The translations under genes and the position numbers were made by a program. A DNA stretch of 64,000 bases, taken from the NCBI GenBank assembly GCA_947090525.1, contig CAMUON010000001.1, positions 248,001 through 312,000 of the forward strand, in the 5' to 3' direction. Source of the stretch: an uncultured Atopobium sp. (GTDB taxonomy: Bacteria; Actinomycetota; Coriobacteriia; Coriobacteriales; Atopobiaceae). Positions 1-9,507 of this stretch are shown piece by piece (position 1 is the first letter of the stretch; the number at the start of each line of letters is the position of its first letter). A model generated the notes under the pieces. The model was not told the DNA's origin. It worked only from the letters and a program-made list of their open reading frames with translations, and did no database searches.

Positions 1-1
1 C

Positions 2-3000
2 CTTAAGTATCCTGAGCTTACACCTGTGAAAGATCTTAAGAACGTAAGCACCGATGAGCAAAAGACGATTAAAGAAAAAATTGAAAAAGCGAATGAAAGC
101 ACCAAGTACTTTAAAGAATTGGTTGCTGATAATGGTGTTGCAGTAAATAAGGACGGCTCTGCAACTATCACCTTCAAAGATAAGACTACGCGCACAATTT
201 CTGCCGATTTGCTTGTCTTTAAGAATGAAGACGACAAAGACAAGTACAAGCCTATTATGCCTGCTCGTACGCCTGTCGTGAATCCGTCCAAGCTTACTGC
301 TGATGATAAGAAGGCGGTAATTGCTGCGTTTAAGGAGAAGAACAAGGACAACAAAGACTTTAACGATCATGTGAAAGCTGATCCTGACGGCATTAAATTC
401 AATGATGACGGCACGAAGCTCGTTGTTACGTACAAAGACGGTTCAAAGCTTGAAATTGACGCATCTGAGCTCGTGTGCCAGGGCGCAACCATTGCCGACT
501 GGGCGCCGTATGTTGTGCCTGACTACATCGAAGTCGACGATCTGAAAAAGCTTAAGCAAGAAGAGATAACCAAGATTGTCAATGCTTTTGATACAGCAAA
601 CACTGGTATTACGCCGTATGATAAAGCAAAGACTAAAAATGGTAATACAGCACCTGTTGCGGTAGATCCCAACACAGGAAACGCAACCATCACCTGGGAA
701 GACGGTTCAACCACCACCATCCCTGCGTGGCAGTTCTTGAAAGAAAAAGCGAAGCAAAACCCCGAGCCTTCAACGCCCACGCAACAGGGCGATAAAACTT
801 TCATCGTTGAAGCGCCTGCAAAACAAACAAGAGTTAAATTTGATCCTTTCAAGATGACGGAAGCTGATTTAACTAATCAAACAAATACTCAGGCACTCAA
901 TGGTGCTAAGACTTTATATATTGGTGAAAAGGGAAAAGACGCTAAGGATCCTACTAAGAAAGTAAACATAAAGAGTGTTGAATACAGTGTTAAAGATGGA
1001 GTGGGCTACATCACCTTTAAAGCTGATGGCTATAAAGACGCTGAGTATCCAATGAGCGTATTCTTTAAGAAAGATCCGAGTGCGCCAACGCCTCAGACAC
1101 CTTCTACGGAAACTAAGACGGAAACTGACAACGACAATCCAGGGGATACCTTCACATATAAGGTGACAAAGACGGAGATTGATGGCAATAACCCAACTGC
1201 TCCAGACGCCATTAAGGCCATGAAGCAGTTTGTCAAAGACAACTACGACAATGTTAAAGATTCCGATTTAGATGGTGTAAGTGATAGCATTTCAATTAAA
1301 ACGACCTGGACTCCAAAACAAGGCACTGTGAATATGGGAGCTTGGGATAATACAAGTAATTGTGGCCCTGTAACATCTATACAGCCGTCTGATGACTTTG
1401 GCATCCAAGTGAATGGTCACCAGTGGGAAGATGATGATAATGGTGGCGGTTGGTCTGCTGGTATGGAAGGGACGCTGTTTACCATCAAAGCTAGCGATTT
1501 GTACGTCAAAAAGGGCAGTGCTCAACCTCAAAAAGATACCACGATCGATGATTTGAAGAAGCAAGCAAAAGCGCTGTTAGATAAACGCAGGAATACTGAT
1601 AAGCTTACCAACGACGACTTGAAGCGCGCTGGTATCGTGGATCCTGATCAGCTGAATGATGACAAGATCGATAGCATGGCGAAAGGTCAAACAGCCGAGA
1701 AAGACCTGCGCGATCTTATTCGCAAGCTTACCGATGCCAAGAAAGCTGAGCGCAAGTACAATCCAATTCCTGAGATTGAAGTTACCGACCCAGAAAATCT
1801 GTCTGAAGATGATTTCAAGAAAGCTGTGGAAGCATTCTTGAAAGCCAATTACGATGGCACGGATTCACTAGCAGTAGATAAGGTGCCGTATACCGTTCCT
1901 ACGAGTCTCAAGCCAAAAACAGATACCGTCTTAATGGAGCCTGCATCCGATACTAACGCAACAGGTATTTCATCGATTACATACGCAAACAGTGATTTTA
2001 AGACACTTATTTTCAAAGACAAAAATAAGAATCAGCTGTTTACCGTTTCTGTAAAATACAAGAAGAAGGCGGAAACCCCTGCACCAACGCCTGATGCACT
2101 TGGGCAGATGAAAAAGGACGCTAAGCAGCAAATCGACCGTAATCCTAATTTGACAAAAGAGCAAAAAGAAGATTACAAGAAGCAGATTGAGCAAGCACAA
2201 ACCCCTGATGCGATTAAAGAAATTCTCAAAAAAGCTGCTCAACAGGGAAAAGATAACCAAAACGATCCGTCAAAGGCACAAACGATAACGGATAACAAGG
2301 GTGGCGGCGACGCAAAGAAAGACGCCGAAAAGAAGCAAAAAGAAAAAGAGGAAGAGCATAACAAGCAAAAGCTTGAAGAAGAAAAAAAGAAAGCTTCCGA
2401 ACAGATTGACAAGCTTGATAACCTCACGCCCGACGAAAAGAACAAGCTAAAAGAGCAGATCAATGGAACGGGTACGGGTCAAGATCCCGATGGTGCAAAA
2501 ACTCCAGAAGAGGTTCAAACAATCCTCAACAATGCGAAAGCCAAGAACGACGCCAAGGGCGCACTGCAAAACGATGCTGCTAAAGGTGCACTTCCATTCC
2601 TCGATCATGGTAATGCCGCAGACGATAAGAAGGATCAGCCCAGTCACGCTGATGACGCTGCCCTTAATGAGCTGCTTGGCACAAAGCCGGGTCTGAGCCA
2701 AGAGCTTAAAACTCTTGATGATTTACTCAAGAAGACAAATCCTGCAGCCACAGCTGACGAACTTAACAAGGCAGTAACCGCTGCAAAGCAGGCTAATGCG
2801 CGCAATGAGCGAGCCGCAAAAGACGCTGCTAACAAGCAACTTACTGAGAAGAAAGATGTGCTTGATAATGCCTACAACGCGTTGACTGAAGAGCAAAAGA
2901 AGTCAGCTAAAGAGAAGTACGATGCTGCTGTTAAAGCGATTAACGACGCTAAGACAGCCGTTGACAAGGCAACCAAGCCTTCCGAGATCAAAACAGCACT

Positions 3001-4666
3001 TGCAGGCGTGAAAGATGAGGTCATCAAGGCTGCGAACAGTGCTATTACTGACGCTAAAGGCAAGCGCGATACTACTCAGAACACGAACGACAGCAAAGAA
3101 GAGCTCGATAAGGAAAAGAAAGCGCAAATTGAGCGTATCAAGAACAGCGATCTTCCCGATGCTGATAAGAAGAAGGCTATCGAGGACATCAACAATGCCA
3201 AGAAACTGGGCGACCCCACGGCTATTGCCGATCGCGCGCTGAAAGCCAAGAAGATTGCCGACGCGCTTGCAGCGATTGACAAGCTTGAGCATTTGAATGA
3301 TGCGCAAAAGAAAGCGTATAAAGATATCATCAACACCACTGATGCGCATAACATCAAAGATGACGACGGTAAGGATACCGGCAAGGACGACATCGACAAC
3401 GCGCTTGCTGATGCTATTGCAACCGACAAAGCTATGGCGCGTCTTGAAGAGTTGAAGAAGAAAGCCGATGAGTTCCCCAACGGCGATAAATACAAGGGTT
3501 GTACTGACGAAAAGAAGAAAAAAGCGTTTAAGGACGCTGCAGCCGCTGCCGCTGCCATTCTTGATAAGGCCAATGGTGATGCCAAGAATGCAGATCAGGT
3601 TAATGAGCTGTACAAAGATCTGCTGAAAGCAATGCAGGCCATTGACGACAAAGTTAAGGGTGCAGGCGTTAACACCGATGCGCTAAGCAAAGAGATTGAG
3701 GCCGATAAGGGCTTGAAACCCGATGACAAAGCGGATCCTAAGAAGCCAGGCGATCCTCTGTACAAAACTGCATCTAAGGAGAAGAAAGCGGCCTTTGATC
3801 AGGCGCTTACTGATGCTGAAGCAGCATTGAATAAAGCTAAAGAAGATAACGCAAATCAAGAGAAGCCGGGCACTACTCCTCGCACTCCCGAGCAAGAGGC
3901 TAAAGATCAAAAAGCGGTAGACGACGCACTCCAGAAGCTTGAAGAAGCGCGTAAAGCGCTCGATGGCGTCAACACCAAGCCGTTGCAGACTGAGATCGAC
4001 AAAGCTCCTACTGTTAAGAATGATGTAAAGTACACAAGGGCTTCTGATTCTAAGAAGCAGGCCTATGATGAAGCGCTTAAGAATGCTCAGGATCTTATCG
4101 ATAAGCTGACTGGTAAGAAAACTCCTTCTCAAGATGATCATCTGGATACCAAGGAAGCTAAGCAAAAGGCTCTTGACGCTGCACTGAAGCAGATTGAAGA
4201 CGCAAAAGCTGCGCTCGACGGTGCGGCGCCCATGAGTGGTTATCCCTTGATCGCGGTTATTCCGTCGGGTTCTGTTGACAATGGCAATGCACAAGATCCT
4301 GCTACCCAGCCTGGTAATACAGGTGCGGCGGCACCGAGCACAGAAACTAATCCGGCCGCGCCAGGCGCTCCTTCAGTGCCGGACGCTTCGTCCGCTCCAT
4401 CCGCAGAAGCCAACGCTAACGCTAGTGCGTCTACAGAAACTGGGGCTGCGTCAGACTCCTCAGACAGCGATGACGCAAGCGAAGCGTCTGCGGTTGCACC
4501 TTCGCGTACAAAAGGTCATGGAAAGCATGCAAGTATCGCACAAACGTCCGATCCCTTTGCTGTAGGCGCGCTTGCAGCACCATTTGCTGCGCTCGCAGGA
4601 GCTCTAAGCCTTGGAGCTGCGGGTTCGCGCAAGCGCCTACGCTCCGCAAAGCACCTCAAACGCTAA
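2..4666 (+). CDS. Giant repeat-built cell-surface protein, 5' end outside the window
   Basis: The frame is open from the left edge (the codons before the first GTG at 26 continue the same repeat pattern), so this is the C-terminal 1554 residues of a longer protein. It starts with at least three related modules of about 80 residues, each an LT-x-DDKK-type helix followed by a DG-V-x-Y-x-DGS beta part (about residues 1-75, 90-160, 170-250). Later come GA-like three-helix modules (near 699, 795, 1038, 1083) and two FIVAR-like helical repeats (from about 1226 and 1327). An Ala/Ser/Pro/Glu-rich linker leads to IAQTS (bases 4535-4549), a hydrophobic stretch and a basic tail RKRLRSAKHLKR, the layout of a sortase signal with a non-standard motif. 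Very acidic and Lys-rich, without Cys-rich parts. Likely a wall-anchored adhesin or host-protein binder; the ligand cannot be read from sequence. Confidence 0.8.
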   Translation, partial: LKYPELTPVKDLKNVSTDEQKTIKEKIEKANESTKYFKELVADNGVAVNKDGSATITFKDKTTRTISADLLVFKNEDDKDKYKPIMPARTPVVNPSKLTADDKKAVIAAFKEKNKDNKDFNDHVKADPDGIKFNDDGTKLVVTYKDGSKLEIDASELVCQGATIADWAPYVVPDYIEVDDLKKLKQEEITKIVNAFDTANTGITPYDKAKTKNGNTAPVAVDPNTGNATITWEDGSTTTIPAWQFLKEKAKQNPEPSTPTQQGDKTFIVEAPAKQTRVKFDPFKMTEADLTNQTNTQALNGAKTLYIGEKGKDAKDPTKKVNIKSVEYSVKDGVGYITFKADGYKDAEYPMSVFFKKDPSAPTPQTPSTETKTETDNDNPGDTFTYKVTKTEIDGNNPTAPDAIKAMKQFVKDNYDNVKDSDLDGVSDSISIKTTWTPKQGTVNMGAWDNTSNCGPVTSIQPSDDFGIQVNGHQWEDDDNGGGWSAGMEGTLFTIKASDLYVKKGSAQPQKDTTIDDLKKQAKALLDKRRNTDKLTNDDLKRAGIVDPDQLNDDKIDSMAKGQTAEKDLRDLIRKLTDAKKAERKYNPIPEIEVTDPENLSEDDFKKAVEAFLKANYDGTDSLAVDKVPYTVPTSLKPKTDTVLMEPASDTNATGISSITYANSDFKTLIFKDKNKNQLFTVSVKYKKKAETPAPTPDALGQMKKDAKQQIDRNPNLTKEQKEDYKKQIEQAQTPDAIKEILKKAAQQGKDNQNDPSKAQTITDNKGGGDAKKDAEKKQKEKEEEHNKQKLEEEKKKASEQIDKLDNLTPDEKNKLKEQINGTGTGQDPDGAKTPEEVQTILNNAKAKNDAKGALQNDAAKGALPFLDHGNAADDKKDQPSHADDAALNELLGTKPGLSQELKTLDDLLKKTNPAATADELNKAVTAAKQANARNERAAKDAANKQLTEKKDVLDNAYNALTEEQKKSAKEKYDAAVKAINDAKTAVDKATKPSEIKTALAGVKDEVIKAANSAITDAKGKRDTTQNTNDSKEELDKEKKAQIERIKNSDLPDADKKKAIEDINNAKKLGDPTAIADRALKAKKIADALAAIDKLEHLNDAQKKAYKDIINTTDAHNIKDDDGKDTGKDDIDNALADAIATDKAMARLEELKKKADEFPNGDKYKGCTDEKKKKAFKDAAAAAAAILDKANGDAKNADQVNELYKDLLKAMQAIDDKVKGAGVNTDALSKEIEADKGLKPDDKADPKKPGDPLYKTASKEKKAAFDQALTDAEAALNKAKEDNANQEKPGTTPRTPEQEAKDQKAVDDALQKLEEARKALDGVNTKPLQTEIDKAPTVKNDVKYTRASDSKKQAYDEALKNAQDLIDKLTGKKTPSQDDHLDTKEAKQKALDAALKQIEDAKAALDGAAPMSGYPLIAVIPSGSVDNGNAQDPATQPGNTGAAAPSTETNPAAPGAPSVPDASSAPSAEANANASASTETGAASDSSDSDDASEASAVAPSRTKGHGKHASIAQTSDPFAVGALAAPFAALAGALSLGAAGSRKRLRSAKHLKR

Positions 4667-4689
4667 CATAGGCATACTCACAAGCTGAG

Positions 4690-4740
4690 ACAGCCCTCCA
4701 CGCTAGGATTTTTGCCGCGCGTGGGGGGCTGTTTGTGTTG
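4690..4740 (+). terminator. Terminator of the surface-protein gene
   Basis: 14 bp arms at 4690-4703 and 4719-4732 with one mismatch, loop of 15, followed by a modest T-rich stretch. It lies 23 bases after the stop codon. Confidence 0.7.
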
Positions 4741-4762
4741 AGGCTTTCCGCGACTGCAGAGA

Positions 4763-4814
4763 AGGGTTTTTCCGGGGAGCGCGTTGTAGTTTCCGCGCTC
4801 TCCGGAAAAACCCT
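4763..4814. repeat. Long near-perfect inverted repeat
   Basis: 21 bp arms at 4763-4783 and 4794-4814 pair with a single G-U/mismatch around a 10-base loop. There is no T-run after either arm, so it is not a standard intrinsic terminator. It could be a REP/MITE-like palindrome or a structured RNA end. Confidence 0.75.
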
Positions 4815-4949
4815 GTTAGCAGGCGCAAATGACTTACACCAAGTGATGCGCCCCGCGCGAGCGCAAAGGGTTTACCAGCAGAATTTCCGATAGTGAGCGT
4901 AAAGGATCTTAACAGTCAGACTTTTCAATCCACGCTCGCGCGCGCACAA

Positions 4950-4984
4950 AAAACACCTTGGAGCGCCAAGCCCCAAGGTGTTTT
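4950..4984 (-). terminator. Terminator of pyk
   Basis: 12 bp perfect arms at 4950-4961 and 4973-4984. Read on the minus strand the stem is followed by a T-run, so it fits the end of pyk transcription. It is A/T-flanked on both sides and may work in both directions. Confidence 0.75.
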
Positions 4985-5097
4985 CATTTTCACTTATGTT
5001 CTTGCAGCGTGATCAGCGACCAGCGCCACCGCACTCAGCGCATCCAGCGCACCCAACGCCACCGACGCTCAGCGCGACACACGCTCGCGACCTAAAC

Positions 5098-6528
5098 CTA
5101 CTGAATCTGAGCAACCATCGTCATGTTCGTAGACGTAATGTAGTCGCCCTGTGAAGGAGAGGTCTGAGGATCGCCAGCCGTAATAACGACGAGCTCACCC
5201 TTGCTTACAACTCCGTGCTCTTTCGCCACGCGCAGCGCATTGTAGCAGGTAGCGCTCAAAGAACCCTGCTCAGGCGTCTTGTATGCAGTAACACCCCAGT
5301 AGAAGCAGGTCTTGCGAATCGCGTGATTGGAAGGCGACATTGCAATGATCGGAAGATTCGGGCGGAAGTTCGAAATAAGGCGTGCGGTACGGCCGGAGTG
5401 CGTGGGGCAAATGATGCACTTTGCGTGCACACGATTGGCGCTTTCTACAGCACTCAAACCAATAGCAGCATTTACCTCGTCGCCGGAGTCGTGGTAGATG
5501 CAACGCTCGGAGAGGTAACGCTCGGTCTCCTTGCATACCGTTGCCATCATCTTGACTGCCTCAACAGGGTATTTACCTGCAGCACTCTCACCGGAAAGCA
5601 TGACGCAATCGGTACCATCATAGATTGCATTTGCAACGTCGGTGACCTCTGCACGCGTCGGGCGAGGATTTCTGATCATGGAGTCGAGCATCTGCGTAGC
5701 GGTGATAACCGGCTTGTATACAGACGCGCATTTCTTGATGATGCTCTTTTGGATGTGAGGAACCTTCGCAGGCGGAATCTCAACGCCCAGGTCACCACGG
5801 GCAACCATGATGCCGTCAGAGTGCTCGAGAATTTCGTCGAAGTTTTTCACGCCCAAAGCGCACTCGATCTTGGGGAAGATATCAACATGACGTTGACCAT
5901 GTGCAAAGCAGAGCTCGCGGATCTCGTCTACTGCAGCACCGTTGCGGATAAAGGATGCGGCGATGGCATCGATACCCAGCTCGCAACCAAAGATAATGTC
6001 CTTGATGTCCTGCTCGGTAACAGAAGGAAGGCCAACCTCAACATTGGGGACGTTGACGCCCTTGCGCTCGCCAAGCTCGCCACCGTTGTCGATCTTGCAG
6101 TACATGTTGGTGCCTTCGACACGCTCAACACAAAGCTCAATCAGACCGTCGTCGATGAGGATGATAGAACCCTCTTCGACTTCGCTAGGGAGTTGCTTGT
6201 AGTCGAGCGAGAAGCGATCTTTGTTGCCGATAACGCCGTCATCGGTGGTAACAACAGTCTTTTCGCCGGTAACGAGGGTAACTTTCTCGTGGTTTTCGAG
6301 CTCGCCGGTACGAATCTCAGGTCCTTTGGTGTCGAGCATGATAGCCACAGGAATGCCGAGCTCCTCGGAAATACGACGTACGCGCTCGATATTGGTGCGG
6401 TGGTACTCGTGTGAGCCGTGGCTAAAGTTGAAGCGGGCAACGTTCATGCCGCTTTTGATAATCTCACGTAATACATTATCGTCTTCTGTAGCTGGTCCCA
6501 TGGTGCAGACGATTTTGGTTCTCTTCAT
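5098..6528 (-). CDS. pyk: Pyruvate kinase
   Basis: Converts phosphoenolpyruvate and ADP to pyruvate and ATP, the last step of glycolysis, in the cytosol. The 476-residue protein has the family opening KIVCTMGPA, the barrel motif NVARFNFSHG, DTKGPEIRTG, the catalytic-site stretch around IFPKIECALG with the catalytic Lys, MVARGDLGVE for metal/substrate binding, and MLSGESAAGKYP. The inserted B domain and C-terminal allosteric domain are of usual length; there is no extra C-terminal PEP-utilizer domain. The ATG is preceded by a GAAAGGA ribosome site. It lies 69 bases downstream of the D-lactate dehydrogenase gene in the same orientation, so pyruvate formation and reduction are probably co-expressed. 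Confidence 0.96.
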   Translation of the reverse strand: MKRTKIVCTMGPATEDDNVLREIIKSGMNVARFNFSHGSHEYHRTNIERVRRISEELGIPVAIMLDTKGPEIRTGELENHEKVTLVTGEKTVVTTDDGVIGNKDRFSLDYKQLPSEVEEGSIILIDDGLIELCVERVEGTNMYCKIDNGGELGERKGVNVPNVEVGLPSVTEQDIKDIIFGCELGIDAIAASFIRNGAAVDEIRELCFAHGQRHVDIFPKIECALGVKNFDEILEHSDGIMVARGDLGVEIPPAKVPHIQKSIIKKCASVYKPVITATQMLDSMIRNPRPTRAEVTDVANAIYDGTDCVMLSGESAAGKYPVEAVKMMATVCKETERYLSERCIYHDSGDEVNAAIGLSAVESANRVHAKCIICPTHSGRTARLISNFRPNLPIIAMSPSNHAIRKTCFYWGVTAYKTPEQGSLSATCYNALRVAKEHGVVSKGELVVITAGDPQTSPSQGDYITSTNMTMVAQIQ

Positions 6529-6597
6529 CTAAATCCTTTCACCTATTTTTTGTTTCGTTTGAATTATAGTCTTTCCTGTGCTTTTGCAAGAAAAAAT

Positions 6598-7602
6598 CTA
6601 GCAAACTACACTTCGTTCAATAAAGTCCTCGCCTTTGGCATAGTGCTCAGCGTTTTCGAGCGTGACCTGGCAAATCTGGCTCAGTGCCTCACGGGTGAAG
6701 TATGCCTGGTGAGACGTGATAACGACATTGGGGAAGGAGCACAAACGCGAAGTGACCGAGTCGAAGACCTGGCTTGTGCGGTCTTGGTAGACGTTTGGTC
6801 CTTCTTCTTCGTATACGTCGAGGCCGGCAGCGCCGATAGTGCCCGAAAGGATACCACGGATGAGTGCCTGCGTATCTACAAGGCCGCCACGACCGGTGTT
6901 GATGAAGATAACACCCTTCTTCATCTTGCCGATGGAAGCGTCAGAAATCATGTGGTAGCTCTCGTCGTTGAGGAAGGCGTGCAGGCTGATGAGGTCGGAA
7001 TTTGCGTAGAGCGTATCGAGATCGACAAACTCATCAATAACGTGCTCATCGTCTACGAGGGATTGGTTGGGGTAGAGGTCATAGCCCAAAACTTTCATAC
7101 CAAAGCCCTTGCAGATGCGGCAAAGCGCGGCGCCGATGCGGCCACAACCGATGATACCAGCGGTTTTGCCATGCAGCGTATCGCCGACAAGACCTGAAAG
7201 TGAGAAGTCGTTTTCGCGTACGCGGTTGTAACCTTTGCAGATGCGGCGGTTTGCGCTCAATGCCAAAGCGATTGCGTGCTCAGCGATTGCTTCAGGCGAA
7301 TACGCAGGTACACGGGTGACTTTCATGCCTACTTGCTTAGCAAAATCTACGTTCACGGCATCGAAGCCCGCGCAACGCATAAGCACAAGGCCAACGCCGA
7401 GGCCGCGGAGCACTTCCAAGGTCATCGCGGAGATGTCGGAATTGACGAATGCGCATACGGCGTCGTAGCCCTTTGCAAGAGCTGCGGTCAAAGGAGTGAG
7501 CTCGGTTTTAGTAAAGTCCAGCTTGACATCGGGATATGCGGCAATTTCTTTGTTGAATGCCTCTTCGTCGTAGCTCATGCTACCAAACACCAAAACCTTC
7601 AT
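6598..7602 (-). CDS. D-lactate dehydrogenase (D-2-hydroxyacid dehydrogenase family)
   Basis: Reduces pyruvate to D-lactate with NADH, regenerating NAD+ in fermentation. The start chosen is the ATG at 7602, which opens MKVLVFG and has AAAGGAG seven bases upstream; an earlier in-frame start at 7656 lacks such a site. The 334-residue product has the Rossmann motif GIIGCGRIG, and the three catalytic positions of the family in NTGRGGLVDT (Arg), LDVYEEEG (Glu) and ITSHQAYFT (His). The HQAYFT context is that of fermentative LdhA-type enzymes rather than phosphoglycerate or glyoxylate enzymes, but substrate preference within the family is inferred. It lies upstream of pyk. Confidence 0.88.
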   Translation of the reverse strand: MKVLVFGSMSYDEEAFNKEIAAYPDVKLDFTKTELTPLTAALAKGYDAVCAFVNSDISAMTLEVLRGLGVGLVLMRCAGFDAVNVDFAKQVGMKVTRVPAYSPEAIAEHAIALALSANRRICKGYNRVRENDFSLSGLVGDTLHGKTAGIIGCGRIGAALCRICKGFGMKVLGYDLYPNQSLVDDEHVIDEFVDLDTLYANSDLISLHAFLNDESYHMISDASIGKMKKGVIFINTGRGGLVDTQALIRGILSGTIGAAGLDVYEEEGPNVYQDRTSQVFDSVTSRLCSFPNVVITSHQAYFTREALSQICQVTLENAEHYAKGEDFIERSVVC

Positions 7603-8222
7603 GCGTGCTCCTTTGTGTGTATGTGTACAATGCAATTTTTTGTAGCTTTTACTCATGTTTATTTTATCCTAGTTTCTTGTCGATGTGATAGGGGAGCGAA
7701 ATCCTTACCACATTTTCAAAATAGGATCATTGGCTTTTTTGCAAGCGGAGTTATTTGCTACGCATACGGCTCTCTTCGTGGGAATTTGCTGTGCAATTAA
7801 GCGCGTGTATAAGCTTTTTGTGCCCGCGCGGCTGCCCAAAACCTTCGCCTTAAGTCCGTTATATATGCACAAAAATGAGTAAAACCGGGAAGAATATGCT
7901 TTCCGGTCCTTTGAAAAATCTCCACATGATGCAAACGCTTGTGGAAAAAAATCGACCGCTTACGGATAAATCGCTTGGTATTTGCTATGGTTATCACCTT
8001 TTATTCGGCGCGCGTATGATCTATGTTAGAATTTTATTGTTCAGACAAACACGAGCGTGCACGTGTCCAAGCGTTTGCTTTTATTGGATTTTATTGGATA
8101 CGAAGAAGTCAAGCGTGGGCGCGCGCGTGGAAGCAGCGGCGAGAGCAAGCGTAAAAGCGTGCGCCTACGCGTAGAAGTTGCCTCGTTTGTCTGATGAGTA
8201 CACGCACGATGAGGGAGTATGT
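7603..8222. other. 620-base gap before arcC, no gene supported
   Basis: The small open frames here lack a ribosome site and known motifs. A hairpin with 9 bp arms (7884-7892 and 7899-7907, one G-U pair) may end a minus-strand transcript because a T4 run follows on that strand. AT-rich DNA near 8020-8040 contains TAGAAT (8027-8032) inside a GAAT...ATTG half-dyad, a plausible place for the arcC promoter and an arginine-type operator, but neither is convincing. From about 8100 the DNA turns into GCGCGC-rich words. Confidence 0.4.
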
Positions 8223-9161
8223 ATGAAAACTCAAGAGACGATCGTTGTCGCACTCGGCGGAAACGCGCTCGGCAAAACGCCGCAGCAGCAGCTCGCACTT
8301 ATCCAAAACACAGCAAAATCGCTGGTGGACATGATCGAAGAAGGGTATCGCGTTGTGATCACCCACGGCAATGGACCTCAGGTGGGCGCCATCAAAGTTT
8401 CAACTGATTATGCAGCTCAACATGGTGTAGGTCCAGAGATCCCCTTTGCCGAATGCGGTGCTATGTCACAAGGTTACATCGGTTATCACTTGCAACAAGC
8501 CATGACGAATGAGCTTGCGCACCGTGGGATCAAAAAACCGGTTGTTTCCATCGTCACGCAAACTCTCGTTGATGCGAAAGACCCAGCGTTTCAGCATCCC
8601 ACGAAGCCCGTTGGAGCCTTCTACACAGAAGAAGAAGCCAAGAAGCGCATGGAGCACTCAGGCGATACCTATGTAGAAGACGCAGGTCGCGGCTGGAGAT
8701 GGGTTGTCGCTTCGCCCGAGCCCTTGCGTATCGTTGAAACCGAAACGATCACGCAGCTCGTAGAAAGCGGTTGCGTCGTCATTGCCGCAGGTGGTGGCGG
8801 TATTCCTGTTGTTGAAGGCGAAAACGGATTCGAAGGCGTCGCCGCTGTTATCGACAAAGACAATACAGCAGCCCTTCTTGCCCACGATATCAAAGCAGAT
8901 CGCCTTGTAATTCTCACCGCTGTTGAAAAAGTTGCAATCAATTTCAACAAGCCGAATCAGGAAGATCTTGCTACGATTTCGCTCGAGCAAGCGAAGGGCT
9001 ATTGCGACGAAGGCCAATTTGCGCCCGGATCTATGCTTCCTAAAGTCAAAGCCTGCATGCATTTTGTAGAAAGCACGCCTTCGGCAACCGCGCTCATCAC
9101 CTCGCTCGCGCGCGCAAAGGCAGGTTTGTTGGGTGAGACTGGTACTTCCATCACCAAATAA
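8223..9161 (+). CDS. arcC: Carbamate kinase
   Basis: Transfers phosphate from carbamoyl phosphate to ADP, the ATP-yielding last step of the arginine deiminase pathway (or of other carbamoyl-yielding catabolism). The start used is the ATG at 8223 with GAGGGAG just upstream; translation gives 312 residues, the family's usual length. Motifs seen: VVALGGNALG at the N terminus, THGNGPQVG, the long insertion after PEIPFAECGAMSQGYIGY, and CVVIAAGGGGIPV plus VIDKDNTAALLA of the amino-acid kinase fold. arcA and arcB are not beside it, so it is either a detached arc gene or serves another pathway. ArgR, encoded 12 kb downstream, is a candidate regulator. Confidence 0.94.
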   Translation: MKTQETIVVALGGNALGKTPQQQLALIQNTAKSLVDMIEEGYRVVITHGNGPQVGAIKVSTDYAAQHGVGPEIPFAECGAMSQGYIGYHLQQAMTNELAHRGIKKPVVSIVTQTLVDAKDPAFQHPTKPVGAFYTEEEAKKRMEHSGDTYVEDAGRGWRWVVASPEPLRIVETETITQLVESGCVVIAAGGGGIPVVEGENGFEGVAAVIDKDNTAALLAHDIKADRLVILTAVEKVAINFNKPNQEDLATISLEQAKGYCDEGQFAPGSMLPKVKACMHFVESTPSATALITSLARAKAGLLGETGTSITK

Positions 9162-9507
9162 TAGGGTTCTAACCAGGACGTTTATGGTATGCTCGGACGA
9201 CTTGTTCGCTATGCACCACACGTTCCCATATTTCATACACGGCGCACGCGCATAAAGCGCGTGCGTTTTTTGTTTTCCTCAATTGTTCGAAAGAATCTCC
9301 GGCTCATGCGATCGTGCCCATGCGTACGCCTCCGCCTGCCCCCGCGCCCGCGCCTTACGCGCTTGCGCCCGCACTTACAATCACGCACGCCCTCGCGCCC
9401 CGCGCCATGCTTCTCTACAATGTTTGTGAATCGCTAGCGCATGAAGCGCCTATTCGTCACAATGGATGTAAGTTTGATCCAGTAAGCGCCGTTCCTTGGG
9501 AGGATGT
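9162..9507. other. Intergenic region with terminator and GC-rich simple words
   Basis: After the arcC terminator the stretch from about 9310 to 9420 is made of CGCGCCCGCGCC/CTTGCGCCCGCAC-like words with no coding support. A GGGAGG ribosome site for the next gene ends the region. Confidence 0.5.
9243..9276 (+). terminator. Terminator after arcC
   Basis: Perfect 9 bp GC-rich arms (9243-9251 and 9257-9265), a 5-base loop and six T residues in a row: a textbook intrinsic terminator. Confidence 0.85.

Larger units (their letters stand above)
4667..5097. other. Intergenic region with three hairpins and CAGCG-rich tail
   Basis: No gene is supported here. It holds the terminator of the surface-protein gene, a very long inverted repeat (4763-4814), a terminator facing pyk (4950-4984), and from about 5006 to 5089 a degenerate run of CAGCG-type 8-10 bp words between the terminator and the pyk stop codon. 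Confidence 0.6.

Noticed and set aside
3076..4294. Minus-strand frames of 169 and 203 codons inside the surface-protein gene
   Set aside because: Ser/Ala- and Leu/Arg-rich shadows of the Lys/Asp/Ala repeats; no start signals.
5215..6414. 399-codon open frame antisense to pyk
   Set aside because: It is the complement of a fully conserved pyruvate kinase gene; its protein shows no family motif and no ribosome site.
7797..7997. Small minus-strand gene in the arcC upstream gap
   Set aside because: No ribosome site, no hydrophobic or motif signature, and a hairpin lies within it.
8027..8042. ARG box in front of arcC
   Set aside because: GAAT and ATTG half-sites are there but the centre is one base short of the ArgR pattern; kept only as a remark.
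9504..9507. Alternative ATG at 9504 for the lipoprotein gene
   Set aside because: It is out of frame with the signal peptide and hydrolase-like region; ATG 9508 reads into both.
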